Assembly: GCF_014773225.1 (NCBI RefSeq)
Contig: NZ_JACXAJ010000001.1
Coordinates: 868,001 to 932,000 of the forward strand
Source: Pontibacter aquaedesilientis
Lineage (GTDB): Bacteria; Bacteroidota; Bacteroidia; Cytophagales; Hymenobacteraceae
Direction: 5' to 3'
DNA: 64,000 nucleotides
Below, in pieces: positions 42,417 through 50,473 of the stretch (its first letter is position 1; every line of letters starts with the position of its first letter). Under the pieces are notes generated by a model. It was not told the origin of the DNA. It was given only the letters and a program-made list of their open reading frames with translations, and ran no database searches. The translations under genes were made by a program, and so were the position numbers.

Positions 42417-43823
42417 TCAGTCAACCAAAAGCTGCTTGCTAAAGTTCAGCAGGTATAGCTCTTCAGACGATCGGGTTAATGCCGTATAGAGCCAGCGGGC
42501 GAACTCCTCATTCACCATATCATCTTTCAGGAAACCTTGGTCCACGAAGACCGCTTTCCACTGGCCACCCTGTGCCTTATGGCAGGTAAGTGCATAGGCG
42601 AACTTCACTTGTAGGGCATTAAGGTATGGATTTTCCTTGAGCTTTTTAGCCCGGTCCTTCTTGGTTTTAATGTCCATGTGGTCCTGCAGCACCTCTTCAT
42701 AAAGTTTCTTGTTCTGATCGGCTGGCAACGCAGGGGCATCGGTATATAGCGTGTCCAGCATGATCTTGACCTCCAGTTCCTCCTCATCGGGATAATCCAC
42801 GAAACGCACGCGCACATCTGCAAACCGGAATCCGTACATATCCTCGTACCGGATGATCTTGGTGATCTCTACAAAGTCTCCGTTTGCCATAAAACCGATA
42901 TTGGAGTCTTTCGGCAACCAGAAGTAGTTATTTCGCACGATCATCAGGTAATCCCCTACACCAATCTCATCCTCCGAAAAGAAGATCTGGCGCCTGATGT
43001 GCTGGTTATACAGGTTGGCGGTTTTGTTGGACCGACAGATTACAATGGAATTCTCCACACCGAACTTGTCATAGGCGTAGCGCAAACCATCCTCCAGTTT
43101 TTCGCCCGTCATGCGGTAAATATCGCGCCAGCCTTTGGTGTGCAGCTTGACCTCCGGAGTGGCGTTCTGTAACTGGTTTCGCAATTGGGTCGCATTCATC
43201 AGGATGCCCGATGCCTCTGCCTGGCGCATCACCTGCCGCAACTCCAACTCTTGCACCTGGCAACGGAAATTGTGTTTCAGGTAGTCTGCGTTCAGAGACG
43301 GACTCATCACCTGGTTGACCGGTGGCAGCTGTGCCGTGTCCCCAATCAGCAGCAGTTTGTTGCTCTTATTATCGAACACGTAGCTGAGCAGGTCCTGCAG
43401 CAGGCCGTTCTGTCCAAAGCCACTGTCATCAGAGATCATCGAGGCCTCATCCACAATAAAAAAGGTATTCTCTGCCTTATTAGGTTGTCTGGTAAAGGAA
43501 AGTCCTTCTGAATAAGGGTTGGCGGTCTGCCTGTATATTTTCTTATGTATCGTGAAGGCTGTTCTGCCACTGTAAGAAGCCATCACCTTTGCAGCGCGGC
43601 CTGTTGGGGCTAACAGCACATACTTATACCCGAATGTTTTCAAAATCTTTACCAGGGAGGTCACTACGGTTGTTTTACCGGTACCAGCGTAGCCTTTCAG
43701 CAGAAACACCGACTTGTCCTCTCCTTTGTTCTGTATAAATTCGTCAAGTTTGGCAAAGAGCCGCGCCTGATCCTGTGTAGGCTCAAACGGAAAACTTGTT
43801 CTAAGTGCCTCTACTGGACGCAT
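42417..43823 (-). CDS. RecD-like ATP-dependent DNA helicase (AAA / UvrD C-terminal)
   Basis: A 468-residue superfamily 1 helicase. Walker A is GYAGTGKTT near residue 47; FFIVDEASMI is the Walker B block and LIGDTAQLPPV a Q/D motif III. The C-terminal UvrD_C_2 segment has LTCHKAQGGQWKAVFVD and ALTRSSEELYLL. It lacks the long N-terminal helix-hairpin-helix part of RecD2, so it is the short AAA_30 / RecD-like type. A 5'-3' polarity is expected from the family. Confidence 0.85.
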   Translation of the reverse strand: MRPVEALRTSFPFEPTQDQARLFAKLDEFIQNKGEDKSVFLLKGYAGTGKTTVVTSLVKILKTFGYKYVLLAPTGRAAKVMASYSGRTAFTIHKKIYRQTANPYSEGLSFTRQPNKAENTFFIVDEASMISDDSGFGQNGLLQDLLSYVFDNKSNKLLLIGDTAQLPPVNQVMSPSLNADYLKHNFRCQVQELELRQVMRQAEASGILMNATQLRNQLQNATPEVKLHTKGWRDIYRMTGEKLEDGLRYAYDKFGVENSIVICRSNKTANLYNQHIRRQIFFSEDEIGVGDYLMIVRNNYFWLPKDSNIGFMANGDFVEITKIIRYEDMYGFRFADVRVRFVDYPDEEELEVKIMLDTLYTDAPALPADQNKKLYEEVLQDHMDIKTKKDRAKKLKENPYLNALQVKFAYALTCHKAQGGQWKAVFVDQGFLKDDMVNEEFARWLYTALTRSSEELYLLNFSKQLLVD

Positions 43824-43954
43824 AAATTGAGTTTAGGAATTAATGTGTTAAAAGAGTTCAAGAGTTAGGGAGTTAAAATGGAGTTTAGGAGTGATAAACT
43901 AAATTATAATAGAGATCATTTTTATCAATCTCAAACTCATAAACTCGCTAAATC
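43824..43954. repeat. Intergenic degenerate GAGTTTA / TAAACTC repeats
   Basis: In 130 bases there are several GAGTT(T/C)A-like words on the left (gagttcaagag, gagttaggg, gagtttaggag) and their complements on the right (ctcataaactc, cttaaactcgc). The arms could pair imperfectly as a large hairpin. It lies between two minus-strand genes and may be a terminator or processing structure. Confidence 0.45.
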
Positions 43955-44407
43955 TTAAACTCGCTTCAGGTCTTCCGGGGTGATAGTAGCCATGGAGGTA
44001 CTGGCTTTGGCTATGAGCAGGGGTTCCTTGCCTTTGGTTACCACGTATACCTCTGCTTCGCAGAAATTCAGTTTTCGGCCCTGCTTCAGCACAAAACCCT
44101 TGGCCAGGAGCTTATCGCCTACCCCAGGGTGAAAATAGGATACTTTAATCTCGGCCGTCACCACATGGTGGTCTTTAGGCACTAGACTAACCGCTGCAAA
44201 TCCAGCCACAATGTCTGCCAGTGTAGCGATTACGCCGCCATGGGCAAAGCCCTTGTGTTGTCGGTGCCGTTGCTCCAGCACCAATTCCCCCTCTACTCTA
44301 CCAACCTCAATTTTGGTTACCTGGAAGCCCATCAGCTTCATAAACTCCTGGCGTTCCAGTTTTTCTTTTATATCAGCCCGGAAATCGGGGTTAAACGTCT
44401 GAATCAT
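43955..44407 (-). CDS. PaaI-type hotdog-fold thioesterase
   Basis: A 150-residue single hotdog domain. The HKGFAHGGVIATLADIVAGFAA block is the PaaI/YdiI acyl-CoA thioesterase signature, with the catalytic acid in the central helix. VTAEIKVSYFHPG follows as the second conserved strand. The acyl-CoA substrate is unknown. It is divergent from a NUDIX gene. Confidence 0.85.
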   Translation of the reverse strand: MIQTFNPDFRADIKEKLERQEFMKLMGFQVTKIEVGRVEGELVLEQRHRQHKGFAHGGVIATLADIVAGFAAVSLVPKDHHVVTAEIKVSYFHPGVGDKLLAKGFVLKQGRKLNFCEAEVYVVTKGKEPLLIAKASTSMATITPEDLKRV

Positions 44408-44444
44408 TTTGTAAATTTACCACCTATACCCCGCTATCGCAAAC

Positions 44445-44930
44445 ATGAATATGCTAAACCCTAACACTGCCGCCTATGCCCACCAGGTGAGAGTGCGCGT
44501 CTGTGGCATTTGTCTGCAGGATAATAAATTATTACTGGTCCGTCATCAGGCAACTGTAAAGAACCAGGCTTTCTGGGCTCCTCCCGGGGGCGGGCTACAG
44601 TTTGGTGAGACCATCGAAGCCTGCCTGCTCCGTGAAGTGCTCGAAGAGACGGGTCTTCAAACGAAAGTAAAGCGATTTCTTTTCGTGAATGAGTTCCGGG
44701 AAGATCCACTGCAGGCCGTGGAGCTGTTTTTTGAATTGGAAGTCGTAAGTGGTGAGTTGAACACCGGCTCAGACCCGGAAGCCGCTGCCGAACATCAACT
44801 GATTGAGGAAGTGTCTTTTTTAAGTCTGGAGGAGATCCGTAAAATTCCGCTAGCCGACAAACATCGCATCCTGCATTATCTTTTTTCGATGGATGACCTT
44901 TTCGGCATGCCGCATCATTTCCTTAACTGA
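44445..44930 (+). CDS. NUDIX hydrolase
   Basis: A 161-residue NUDIX protein. The Nudix box runs from GGGLQFGE to REVLEETGL with the catalytic glutamates intact. The N-terminal VRVCGICLQDNKLLLVRH strand is typical. Substrate cannot be predicted. The start lies about 40 bases from the divergent thioesterase. Confidence 0.88.
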   Translation: MNMLNPNTAAYAHQVRVRVCGICLQDNKLLLVRHQATVKNQAFWAPPGGGLQFGETIEACLLREVLEETGLQTKVKRFLFVNEFREDPLQAVELFFELEVVSGELNTGSDPEAAAEHQLIEEVSFLSLEEIRKIPLADKHRILHYLFSMDDLFGMPHHFLN

Positions 44931-45008
44931 TGCCGCCCTTGCTGCCCTATTGCCATATTTTTATTATACTTGCATAGCATAATCTAGCCATACTGAGCGC
45001 ACTTAACT

Positions 45009-45896
45009 TTGGATACCATCAACACACATTTTCGGCTGTCTCACCAAATTAAGGATGAGGCCTTTCAACTTTCGCAGGCAGGCAATTGCAATCTATATAT
45101 AGCCATCAGCGCGAAGGCTGTTCGTTTTGCCGTGGTCGATGTGGAGCGCAATAAGTTTGTGGTGCTGGAAGATTATGAGCTCATCACGGTATTCACCCCG
45201 CTGCAGGTGGCCGAGCAGCTAAACCTGATTGCCGCACATAGCCCTGTTTTGCAGGAGCAACGCTGGCTAAACGTGCGCATTAGTGTTAGCAACCAGTATT
45301 TCACGCTCGTGCCCGAAACGCTCTTCGATCCGGCCCACCAGGAGGATTATCTGCAACTGCACAGCGACCTGGACCCAAAGCAGCACGTCATCCTGTACAA
45401 CCGCGCCTGTGGCCCTGAAGTAGTCAACATTTTTGCCGTAGATGGTGTGGTCTACCGCATGGCACAAAGCCTGTTTCCGGAGCGTAGCGTTCAGTTTGTG
45501 CACCATACCAGCTCTCTTATTCGCAGTGCGCTGCATCAGAATGACCGCAAAGATGGCCGTAGTATGCAGCTGTTCGTGGAACGTAATTACGACACCATAT
45601 TGGTTGTTGACGAAAATGGCCTGCAATTCTGCAATGTGTTCCATTACCTGAGCCCCGAGGACTTCATTTACTTCGTCATTTTTGTGATGCAGGAACAGAA
45701 AATGAACCCGGAACAGGAGACAATAACCGTTTGGGGCGACATCACACATGACTCCAGTCTCTTCAACACATTAAAAAAATATATTCGCCAGGTTCGGTTC
45801 GGCAAGCGCCCTGCAGATGTGGGGTACAGCTACAAGTTCGACGACATGTTTGAACACCGCTACTTCGAACTCTACAGCCTGCATTTTTGTGAATAA
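45009..45896 (+). CDS. DUF3822 family protein
   Basis: A 295-residue soluble protein starting at a TTG. It resembles the DUF3822 family, restricted to Bacteroidota and commonly placed next to coaD. It has an actin/hexokinase-like ring of short beta strands (YIAISAKAVRFAVVDVERNKFVVLEDYE), but no ATPase motif I can name. The typical partner gene rsmD is not between it and coaD here. Function unknown. Confidence 0.75.
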   Translation: MDTINTHFRLSHQIKDEAFQLSQAGNCNLYIAISAKAVRFAVVDVERNKFVVLEDYELITVFTPLQVAEQLNLIAAHSPVLQEQRWLNVRISVSNQYFTLVPETLFDPAHQEDYLQLHSDLDPKQHVILYNRACGPEVVNIFAVDGVVYRMAQSLFPERSVQFVHHTSSLIRSALHQNDRKDGRSMQLFVERNYDTILVVDENGLQFCNVFHYLSPEDFIYFVIFVMQEQKMNPEQETITVWGDITHDSSLFNTLKKYIRQVRFGKRPADVGYSYKFDDMFEHRYFELYSLHFCE

Positions 45897-45901
45897 AACT
45901 A

Positions 45902-45931
45902 ATTGTTAAATTGTTGATTGTTAAATTGTTG
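45902..45931. repeat. Perfect tandem duplication of a 15-mer
   Basis: ATTGTTAAATTGTTG occurs twice in a row, immediately after the DUF3822 stop, in an otherwise A/T-rich 115-base gap before coaD. No coding content is seen in the gap. Confidence 0.85.
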
Positions 45932-46011
45932 TTCCAGTAAATAGTGCTGCACGAACAGCAGTTCCTTGGTTAACGAATAAACCATTTAGCAATTAAACTT
46001 TAAAAAGTTAC

Positions 46012-46491
46012 ATGAAGAAAATCGCCATTTTCCCGGGGTCTTTTGATCCTTTCACTAACGGACACCTGGATGTGGTGCTTCGAGGTACTCGTATGTTCGA
46101 TGAGATTGTAATCGCAATCGGCAATAATAGTGTCAAGAACCGCTACATACCCGTGGAGAAAATGGTGGAGATTATCGAGGAGATTTTCAAGGATCAGCAC
46201 AATATTTCGGTGCAGTCTTACAAAGGCCTCACAGCGGAGTTTGCCCATGAGGTGGGGGCCAATTTTCTGCTCAGGGGCTTGCGCAATACCACCGACTTCG
46301 AGTATGAAAATACCATCGCACAGGCAAACCGTCACATCAACAAGGAGCTGGAAACGGTTTTCCTGATCACATCGCCTGCACTGGCTGCCATCAGTTCCAC
46401 CATTATCCGTGAAATCCACCGCTTCGGTGGCAATGTGGATGAGTTTATACCTTTCCCGATTTCAAAGATTGCAGATATTCCCGCACAATAA
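46012..46491 (+). CDS. coaD: Pantetheine-phosphate adenylyltransferase
   Basis: A 159-residue enzyme of the last-but-one step of coenzyme A synthesis, joining AMP to 4'-phosphopantetheine. The nucleotidyltransferase motif PGSFDPFTNGHLDV opens the protein and the ISSTIIRE motif lies near the end. RGLRNTTDFEYE is the conserved pantetheine-binding block. The 3' end overlaps the convergent NUDIX gene by 47 bases. Confidence 0.95.
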   Translation: MKKIAIFPGSFDPFTNGHLDVVLRGTRMFDEIVIAIGNNSVKNRYIPVEKMVEIIEEIFKDQHNISVQSYKGLTAEFAHEVGANFLLRGLRNTTDFEYENTIAQANRHINKELETVFLITSPALAAISSTIIREIHRFGGNVDEFIPFPISKIADIPAQ

Positions 46492-47125
46492 AGGCAATAG
46501 AGGTATAGGCTTTGGGTAACACTTCCATCGCCTCCTCGGGTGTCATCCAGCGCACCTCCTCAATAAACTCCTCCGCTTGCGGCTTCATCAGGCTGTCATC
46601 GGTGCAGTTCATCAGGAACCAACTGGTTTTCTTCAGGATCTTTTTGCCTTTGTAAGCATAGGAATGCCAGGTTTTAGGCAGTTTCTCGAGCGACTCCACT
46701 TTAATGTTGCACTCCTCTTCTACTTCACGCAGGGCACCGTCCAGTGTTTTTTCGCGTTTGTTCAGCTTTCCTTTAGGCAGGTCCCACACACCCAGGCGGT
46801 AGATCATCAGAATCTTGCCCTCTTTCAGCACCAACCCACCGGCCGCTTTCACTATTTTGAACTGATCTTTCAGATGTTCGATCAGCTGCTTCTTTTTGTT
46901 TGTGACCAGTGTAAGGGAGCGTAGCTTCTTTAGCTTTTTCACCTCCATCAGGCGCACTATCCTGTCTATCAGCAGGGTATCCACCCGTTTGATCAATACG
47001 TCACCTATCAGGTCCTTGGAAGAGAAGTGGTCATCGGCGTCCAGCACCAGGTCGTAATGATGGCGGTGTATCTTCTCGTTCGACTTTTTGAGGATAAGCG
47101 GAATATCGTTAATAAAAACGTTCAT
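46445..47125 (-). CDS. NUDIX hydrolase with N-terminal extension
   Basis: A 226-residue protein. An unassigned N-terminal part of about 95 residues (MNVFINDIPLIL onward) precedes a NUDIX domain. The box GKLNKREKTLDGALREVEEE keeps its metal-binding glutamates but ends in CNI instead of the usual xGU. A longer reading from 47170 exists; I chose the ATG at 47125 as the family's usual N terminus. Its 3' end runs 47 bases into coaD on the other strand. Confidence 0.82.
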   Translation of the reverse strand: MNVFINDIPLILKKSNEKIHRHHYDLVLDADDHFSSKDLIGDVLIKRVDTLLIDRIVRLMEVKKLKKLRSLTLVTNKKKQLIEHLKDQFKIVKAAGGLVLKEGKILMIYRLGVWDLPKGKLNKREKTLDGALREVEEECNIKVESLEKLPKTWHSYAYKGKKILKKTSWFLMNCTDDSLMKPQAEEFIEEVRWMTPEEAMEVLPKAYTSIAFIVREYLQSLKSGKV

Positions 47126-47234
47126 GGGGTATGGTGCATGGTTAACAGGCTTGAAATTTACACAAATCAATCAATATTTCACTCCAAAGAAATCATAGGG
47201 GCATAAAAAGGGGAAATATTTATTAAATTCGTCC

Positions 47235-47873
47235 ATGGATAATCAGACGATAGCATATCAGGTAGCCTCTTTCCTGCTCGAGACAGAGGCCGTGAAACTA
47301 AGACCGGAACAGCCCTTTAAGTGGAGCTCCGGATGGAATTCGCCTATTTATTGCGATAACCGCGTGACACTTTCCTTCCCCTATATACGCAGCTACATCA
47401 AACAGCAGCTGGCCGAACTGGTGAAGGAAAATTTTCCGGAAGCAGAAGCTATTGCCGGTGTGGCAACGGCAGGTATAGCGCAGGGCGTGTTGGTTGCCGA
47501 CCTGTTGGAGATGCCATTCTTATATGTGCGTCCGCAACCTAAGAGCCACGGGATGGCTAACCAGATCGAGGGCAAGCTGGTAGCGGGCCAGAAAGTGGTG
47601 ATGGTAGAGGATCTGATCTCGACGGGGGGCAGTTCGCTAAAGGCTGCTGAAGCTGTGCGTTCGGCGGGTGGCAATGTCATTGGTATGGCTGCTATATTCA
47701 CCTATGGTTTTTCGCTGGCAGAAGAGAATTTTAAGGAGGCAGAAATTCCTTTGCACTGCCTGAGCGATTACCAGGCTTTGACTGAAGCTGCTATGCAAAA
47801 TGGCTATATACCTGAATCAGCCATGCCAACACTGGCGGAATGGCGAAAATCGCCTGAAACCTGGAAGGTATAG
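47235..47873 (+). CDS. pyrE: Orotate phosphoribosyltransferase
   Basis: A 212-residue PRTase for step five of pyrimidine synthesis. The PRPP loop VVMVEDLISTGGSSLKA is intact and KPKSHGMANQIEG-type sequence (PQPKSHG) forms the flexible catalytic loop. Length is normal. The ATG is 61 bases... upstream of conserved sequence in the usual way for the family, and the phosphoesterase gene follows after one base. Confidence 0.94.
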   Translation: MDNQTIAYQVASFLLETEAVKLRPEQPFKWSSGWNSPIYCDNRVTLSFPYIRSYIKQQLAELVKENFPEAEAIAGVATAGIAQGVLVADLLEMPFLYVRPQPKSHGMANQIEGKLVAGQKVVMVEDLISTGGSSLKAAEAVRSAGGNVIGMAAIFTYGFSLAEENFKEAEIPLHCLSDYQALTEAAMQNGYIPESAMPTLAEWRKSPETWKV

Positions 47874-47874
47874 C

Positions 47875-48372
47875 ATGAAGATCGGCCTCCTCTCTGATAC
47901 CCACGATTACCTGGACGAACAGATCCTGCGTTACCTCAGCGACCGCGATGAGATCTGGCATGCAGGTGATTTTGGGACTGCCCGGGTAGCAGAGCAACTC
48001 CGTGCGGTGGCCCCGCTGCGGGGTGTCTTCGGCAACATAGACGGCCAGGACATCCGGCAGCTATACCCGAAAGTGCTTCGTTTTGAAGTGGAAGGACTGG
48101 ATGTGATGATGACGCACATCGGCGGCTATCCGGTAAAATACCACCCCGATGTTCGCCATGAAATACGTTCCAATCCGCCCCAGCTTTACATAACAGGCCA
48201 TTCGCACATTCTTAAAATCATGCCCGACAAAAGTCTGGGCAACCTGCTGCACATTAACCCGGGTGCAGCGGGCAAGCACGGCTTTCACAAGGTGCGGACC
48301 ATGGTCCGATTTGCCATTGAGCAAGGGCAAGTGCGTGACCTGCAAGTGATTGAGTTAGGCAAAAGGGCATAA
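47875..48372 (+). CDS. YfcE/MJ0936-type metallophosphoesterase
   Basis: A 165-residue calcineurin-like phosphoesterase. Metal ligands: Asp and His in LLSDTHDY, WHAGDFG, GNIDGQD, THIGGYPV and TGHSH. It starts one base after the pyrE stop, so the two are co-transcribed. Upstream in-frame starts inside pyrE are ignored. Substrate unknown; relatives cleave phosphodiesters. Confidence 0.9.
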   Translation: MKIGLLSDTHDYLDEQILRYLSDRDEIWHAGDFGTARVAEQLRAVAPLRGVFGNIDGQDIRQLYPKVLRFEVEGLDVMMTHIGGYPVKYHPDVRHEIRSNPPQLYITGHSHILKIMPDKSLGNLLHINPGAAGKHGFHKVRTMVRFAIEQGQVRDLQVIELGKRA

Positions 48373-48480
48373 AAAAAGCGTGCCTGCTGGTGCAAGCACA
48401 CTTTGAAATCTTTGGAAAACCCGCCAACCGAAGCTTACACAGCGTTGGCAGGCAGATGGTTTTACTTTGCCGTAAAAGGA

Positions 48481-48660
48481 CTACTCAGCAGAAGTTTCTT
48501 CTACTTTGTTCTTTGGCGCTTCACCGAACTGAGCACGCAGCTCGTCCATGTCAACGTTCTTAATAACAGGCGTCAAAAGCAATTGCTTAATTCTGGCAAC
48601 CTTGTTGTTTGCTCTTGCCTTATTCTTACGGTCTTTTCTTTTAAGTCTAGTAACTCCCAT
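48481..48660 (-). CDS. Small basic conserved protein, 59 residues
   Basis: A 59-residue protein. The first half is extremely basic (RLKRKDRKNKARANNKVARIK) and the second acidic, ending EETSAE. It looks like a nucleic-acid or ribosome-associated small protein, and I have the impression that it is conserved in Cytophagales, but I cannot name it. A good TActTTTG -7 box lies 25 bases upstream. Longer frames upstream run into the threonine aldolase gene and are not used. Confidence 0.65.
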   Translation of the reverse strand: MGVTRLKRKDRKNKARANNKVARIKQLLLTPVIKNVDMDELRAQFGEAPKNKVEETSAE

Positions 48661-48685
48661 CGTTGCAAAATTTAAATTTGAAGGG

Positions 48686-48693
48686 CAAAAGTA
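48686..48693 (-). promoter_or_regulatory. Bacteroidota -7 box (TACTTTTG) of the small basic protein gene
   Basis: On the minus strand TACTTTTG matches TAnnTTTG exactly, 25 bases before the ATG at 48660. A TTTG lies further upstream with a spacer (14 bases) shorter than usual. Confidence 0.5.
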
Positions 48694-48739
48694 AGTTATT
48701 ATTTTTACAAAGTAAAGTATTTCTAGAATCAAATTCGAT

Positions 48740-49780
48740 ATGAACATAACCGATCTCCGTTCAGATACCGTGACCAAGCCTACGCCCGGCATGCTACAGG
48801 CCATGTTTGCCGCCCAGGTAGGCGACGATGTATATGAGGAAGACCCGACCATAAATGCCCTTGAACAGAAAGCAGCCGCCATGTTTGGCATGGAGGCCGG
48901 CCTCTTCTGCCCTTCCGGCACCATGACCAACCAGATCGCCATCAAAGCCCACACCGAACCGATGACGGAGGTAATCTGCGATGTGACGGCGCACATTTAC
49001 CAGTATGAGGGAGGCGGCATCATGTTCAATTCCGGTGCCTCGGTGGCACTGGTGCACGGGGAACGTGGTAAAATGACGCCTGCGCAGGTGGAGGCCCATA
49101 TACGACCGGATAACATACACTACCCTCCTACCCGCCTGGTAGCGCTGGAGAACACCTGCAACAAAGGCGGAGGGGCCTTCTATACCTTGGAGGAGATAGC
49201 GGCCATCTCAGAGGTCTGCAAGCGCCAGGGTATAGCGCTGCATCTGGATGGTGCACGGGTTTTCAACGCCCTGGTAGCCTCAGGCGAAGACGCGGTGGCA
49301 TATGGCAATTATTTCGACAGCATCTCCATCTGCCTTTCCAAAGGACTGGGTGCGCCGGTGGGCTCTCTGCTACTGGGCAAAAAGGAATTTGTCAAAAAAT
49401 CACGCCGCATCCGCAAGGTTTTGGGAGGCGGAATACGCCAGGGCGGTTACCTGGCCGCAGCTGGCATTTATGCCCTGGAAAACAACATTGAACGCCTGGC
49501 CGAGGACCACCGCAAAGCCAAGGAAATAGAATCAATGCTGATCCAGGCTGACTATGTGGAGTATGTGCTGCCTGTGCAGACCAATATTGTCATCTTTAAG
49601 TTGAATGACAGGTATAAGGATGTCGATTTTGTAGCGGCACTGGCAGAAAACAGTATACGTGCTTCCAGTTTCGGACCGCAAATGGTGCGCTTTGTCACAC
49701 ACCTCGATGTAAGCGACGACATGCTACAACATGTCCTGCAAGTACTACACAAACTGAATAAGACACACGTGGCGATATAG
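48740..49780 (+). CDS. ltaE: Low-specificity L-threonine aldolase
   Basis: A 346-residue PLP enzyme splitting threonine into glycine and acetaldehyde. LRSDTVTKPTPGM opens the fold, LHLDGARVFNA carries the PLP-contacting Asp, and the Schiff-base Lys is in CLSKGLGAPVGS. GGGIRQGG is the conserved phosphate/substrate segment. Overall length matches GLY1/LtaE proteins. It is divergent from the small basic protein gene. Confidence 0.92.
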   Translation: MNITDLRSDTVTKPTPGMLQAMFAAQVGDDVYEEDPTINALEQKAAAMFGMEAGLFCPSGTMTNQIAIKAHTEPMTEVICDVTAHIYQYEGGGIMFNSGASVALVHGERGKMTPAQVEAHIRPDNIHYPPTRLVALENTCNKGGGAFYTLEEIAAISEVCKRQGIALHLDGARVFNALVASGEDAVAYGNYFDSISICLSKGLGAPVGSLLLGKKEFVKKSRRIRKVLGGGIRQGGYLAAAGIYALENNIERLAEDHRKAKEIESMLIQADYVEYVLPVQTNIVIFKLNDRYKDVDFVAALAENSIRASSFGPQMVRFVTHLDVSDDMLQHVLQVLHKLNKTHVAI

Positions 49781-49820
49781 ACACTGGCTATACCTAAACT
49801 TATACCTGAAGGCTTTGAAG

Positions 49821-50456
49821 ATGACGATTAATAATTCGCCCAGTTACCCAAGTCCCGAAGTAATGGCTGTTTTCTCCAATGATCCGGTTATCTTGGAGGT
49901 TATCAGCAGGGGAAAGCCTTTGGAATCCTCAAGGTCGGAGGACGTGTACTTCAAACTTTTGAGTGCGATCGTCTCACAACAACTCAGCACCAAGGCCGCT
50001 GCCACTATTTTTGGGCGGTTTAGGGAGTTATACCCTGACCAGTATCCGAACCCCCACCTCGTGTTAGACTCATCCGATGAAACGCTACGTGGGGCGGGAC
50101 TTTCCTTTCAGAAAATTGGCTACATCCGGAATGTTGCCGCATTTGCTCATGCAGGAAATCTGGAGCACTCGATTATAGACGCCATGGAAGATGAAGCCCT
50201 AATCCAACACCTGACCCAGATTAAAGGTGTGGGACGCTGGACCGTGGAAATGCTACTCATGTTTGCGCTGGAAAGACCGGATGTGATGCCATTGGATGAC
50301 CTGGGCATACAAAATGCCATGAAGCGGCAGTATGGACTGGAGGAAACAGGCAAAGCTTTACGAGTGAGGATGCTGGAAATTTCAGAGAAGTGGCGGCCAT
50401 ACCGAACGATTGCCTGCAAGTACCTATGGCAGTCTTTGAATAATGCACCTGCTTAA
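49821..50456 (+). CDS. AlkA-type DNA-3-methyladenine glycosylase (HhH-GPD)
   Basis: A 211-residue HhH-GPD glycosylase. The helix-hairpin-helix and catalytic loop read LTQIKGVGRWTVEMLLMFALERPDVMPLDDLGI in segments; the catalytic Asp is in PLDDLG. AIVSQQLS is a typical glycosylase helix. It lacks the iron-sulfur cluster loop of endonuclease III. It would remove alkylated bases. A TTG two codons upstream is in frame; the ATG is used. Confidence 0.88.
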   Translation: MTINNSPSYPSPEVMAVFSNDPVILEVISRGKPLESSRSEDVYFKLLSAIVSQQLSTKAAATIFGRFRELYPDQYPNPHLVLDSSDETLRGAGLSFQKIGYIRNVAAFAHAGNLEHSIIDAMEDEALIQHLTQIKGVGRWTVEMLLMFALERPDVMPLDDLGIQNAMKRQYGLEETGKALRVRMLEISEKWRPYRTIACKYLWQSLNNAPA

Positions 50457-50473
50457 CTAGAAAATAGGTATAG

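Noticed and set aside
47800..47874. Longer start for the metallophosphoesterase
   Set aside because: It would overlap the end of pyrE, while the metal-binding LLSDTH strand begins right after the ATG at 47875.
48481..48996. 171-codon minus-strand frame including the small basic protein
   Set aside because: The first two thirds lie antisense to the threonine aldolase gene; only the 59-residue part from the ATG at 48660 looks like a protein and has a promoter box.
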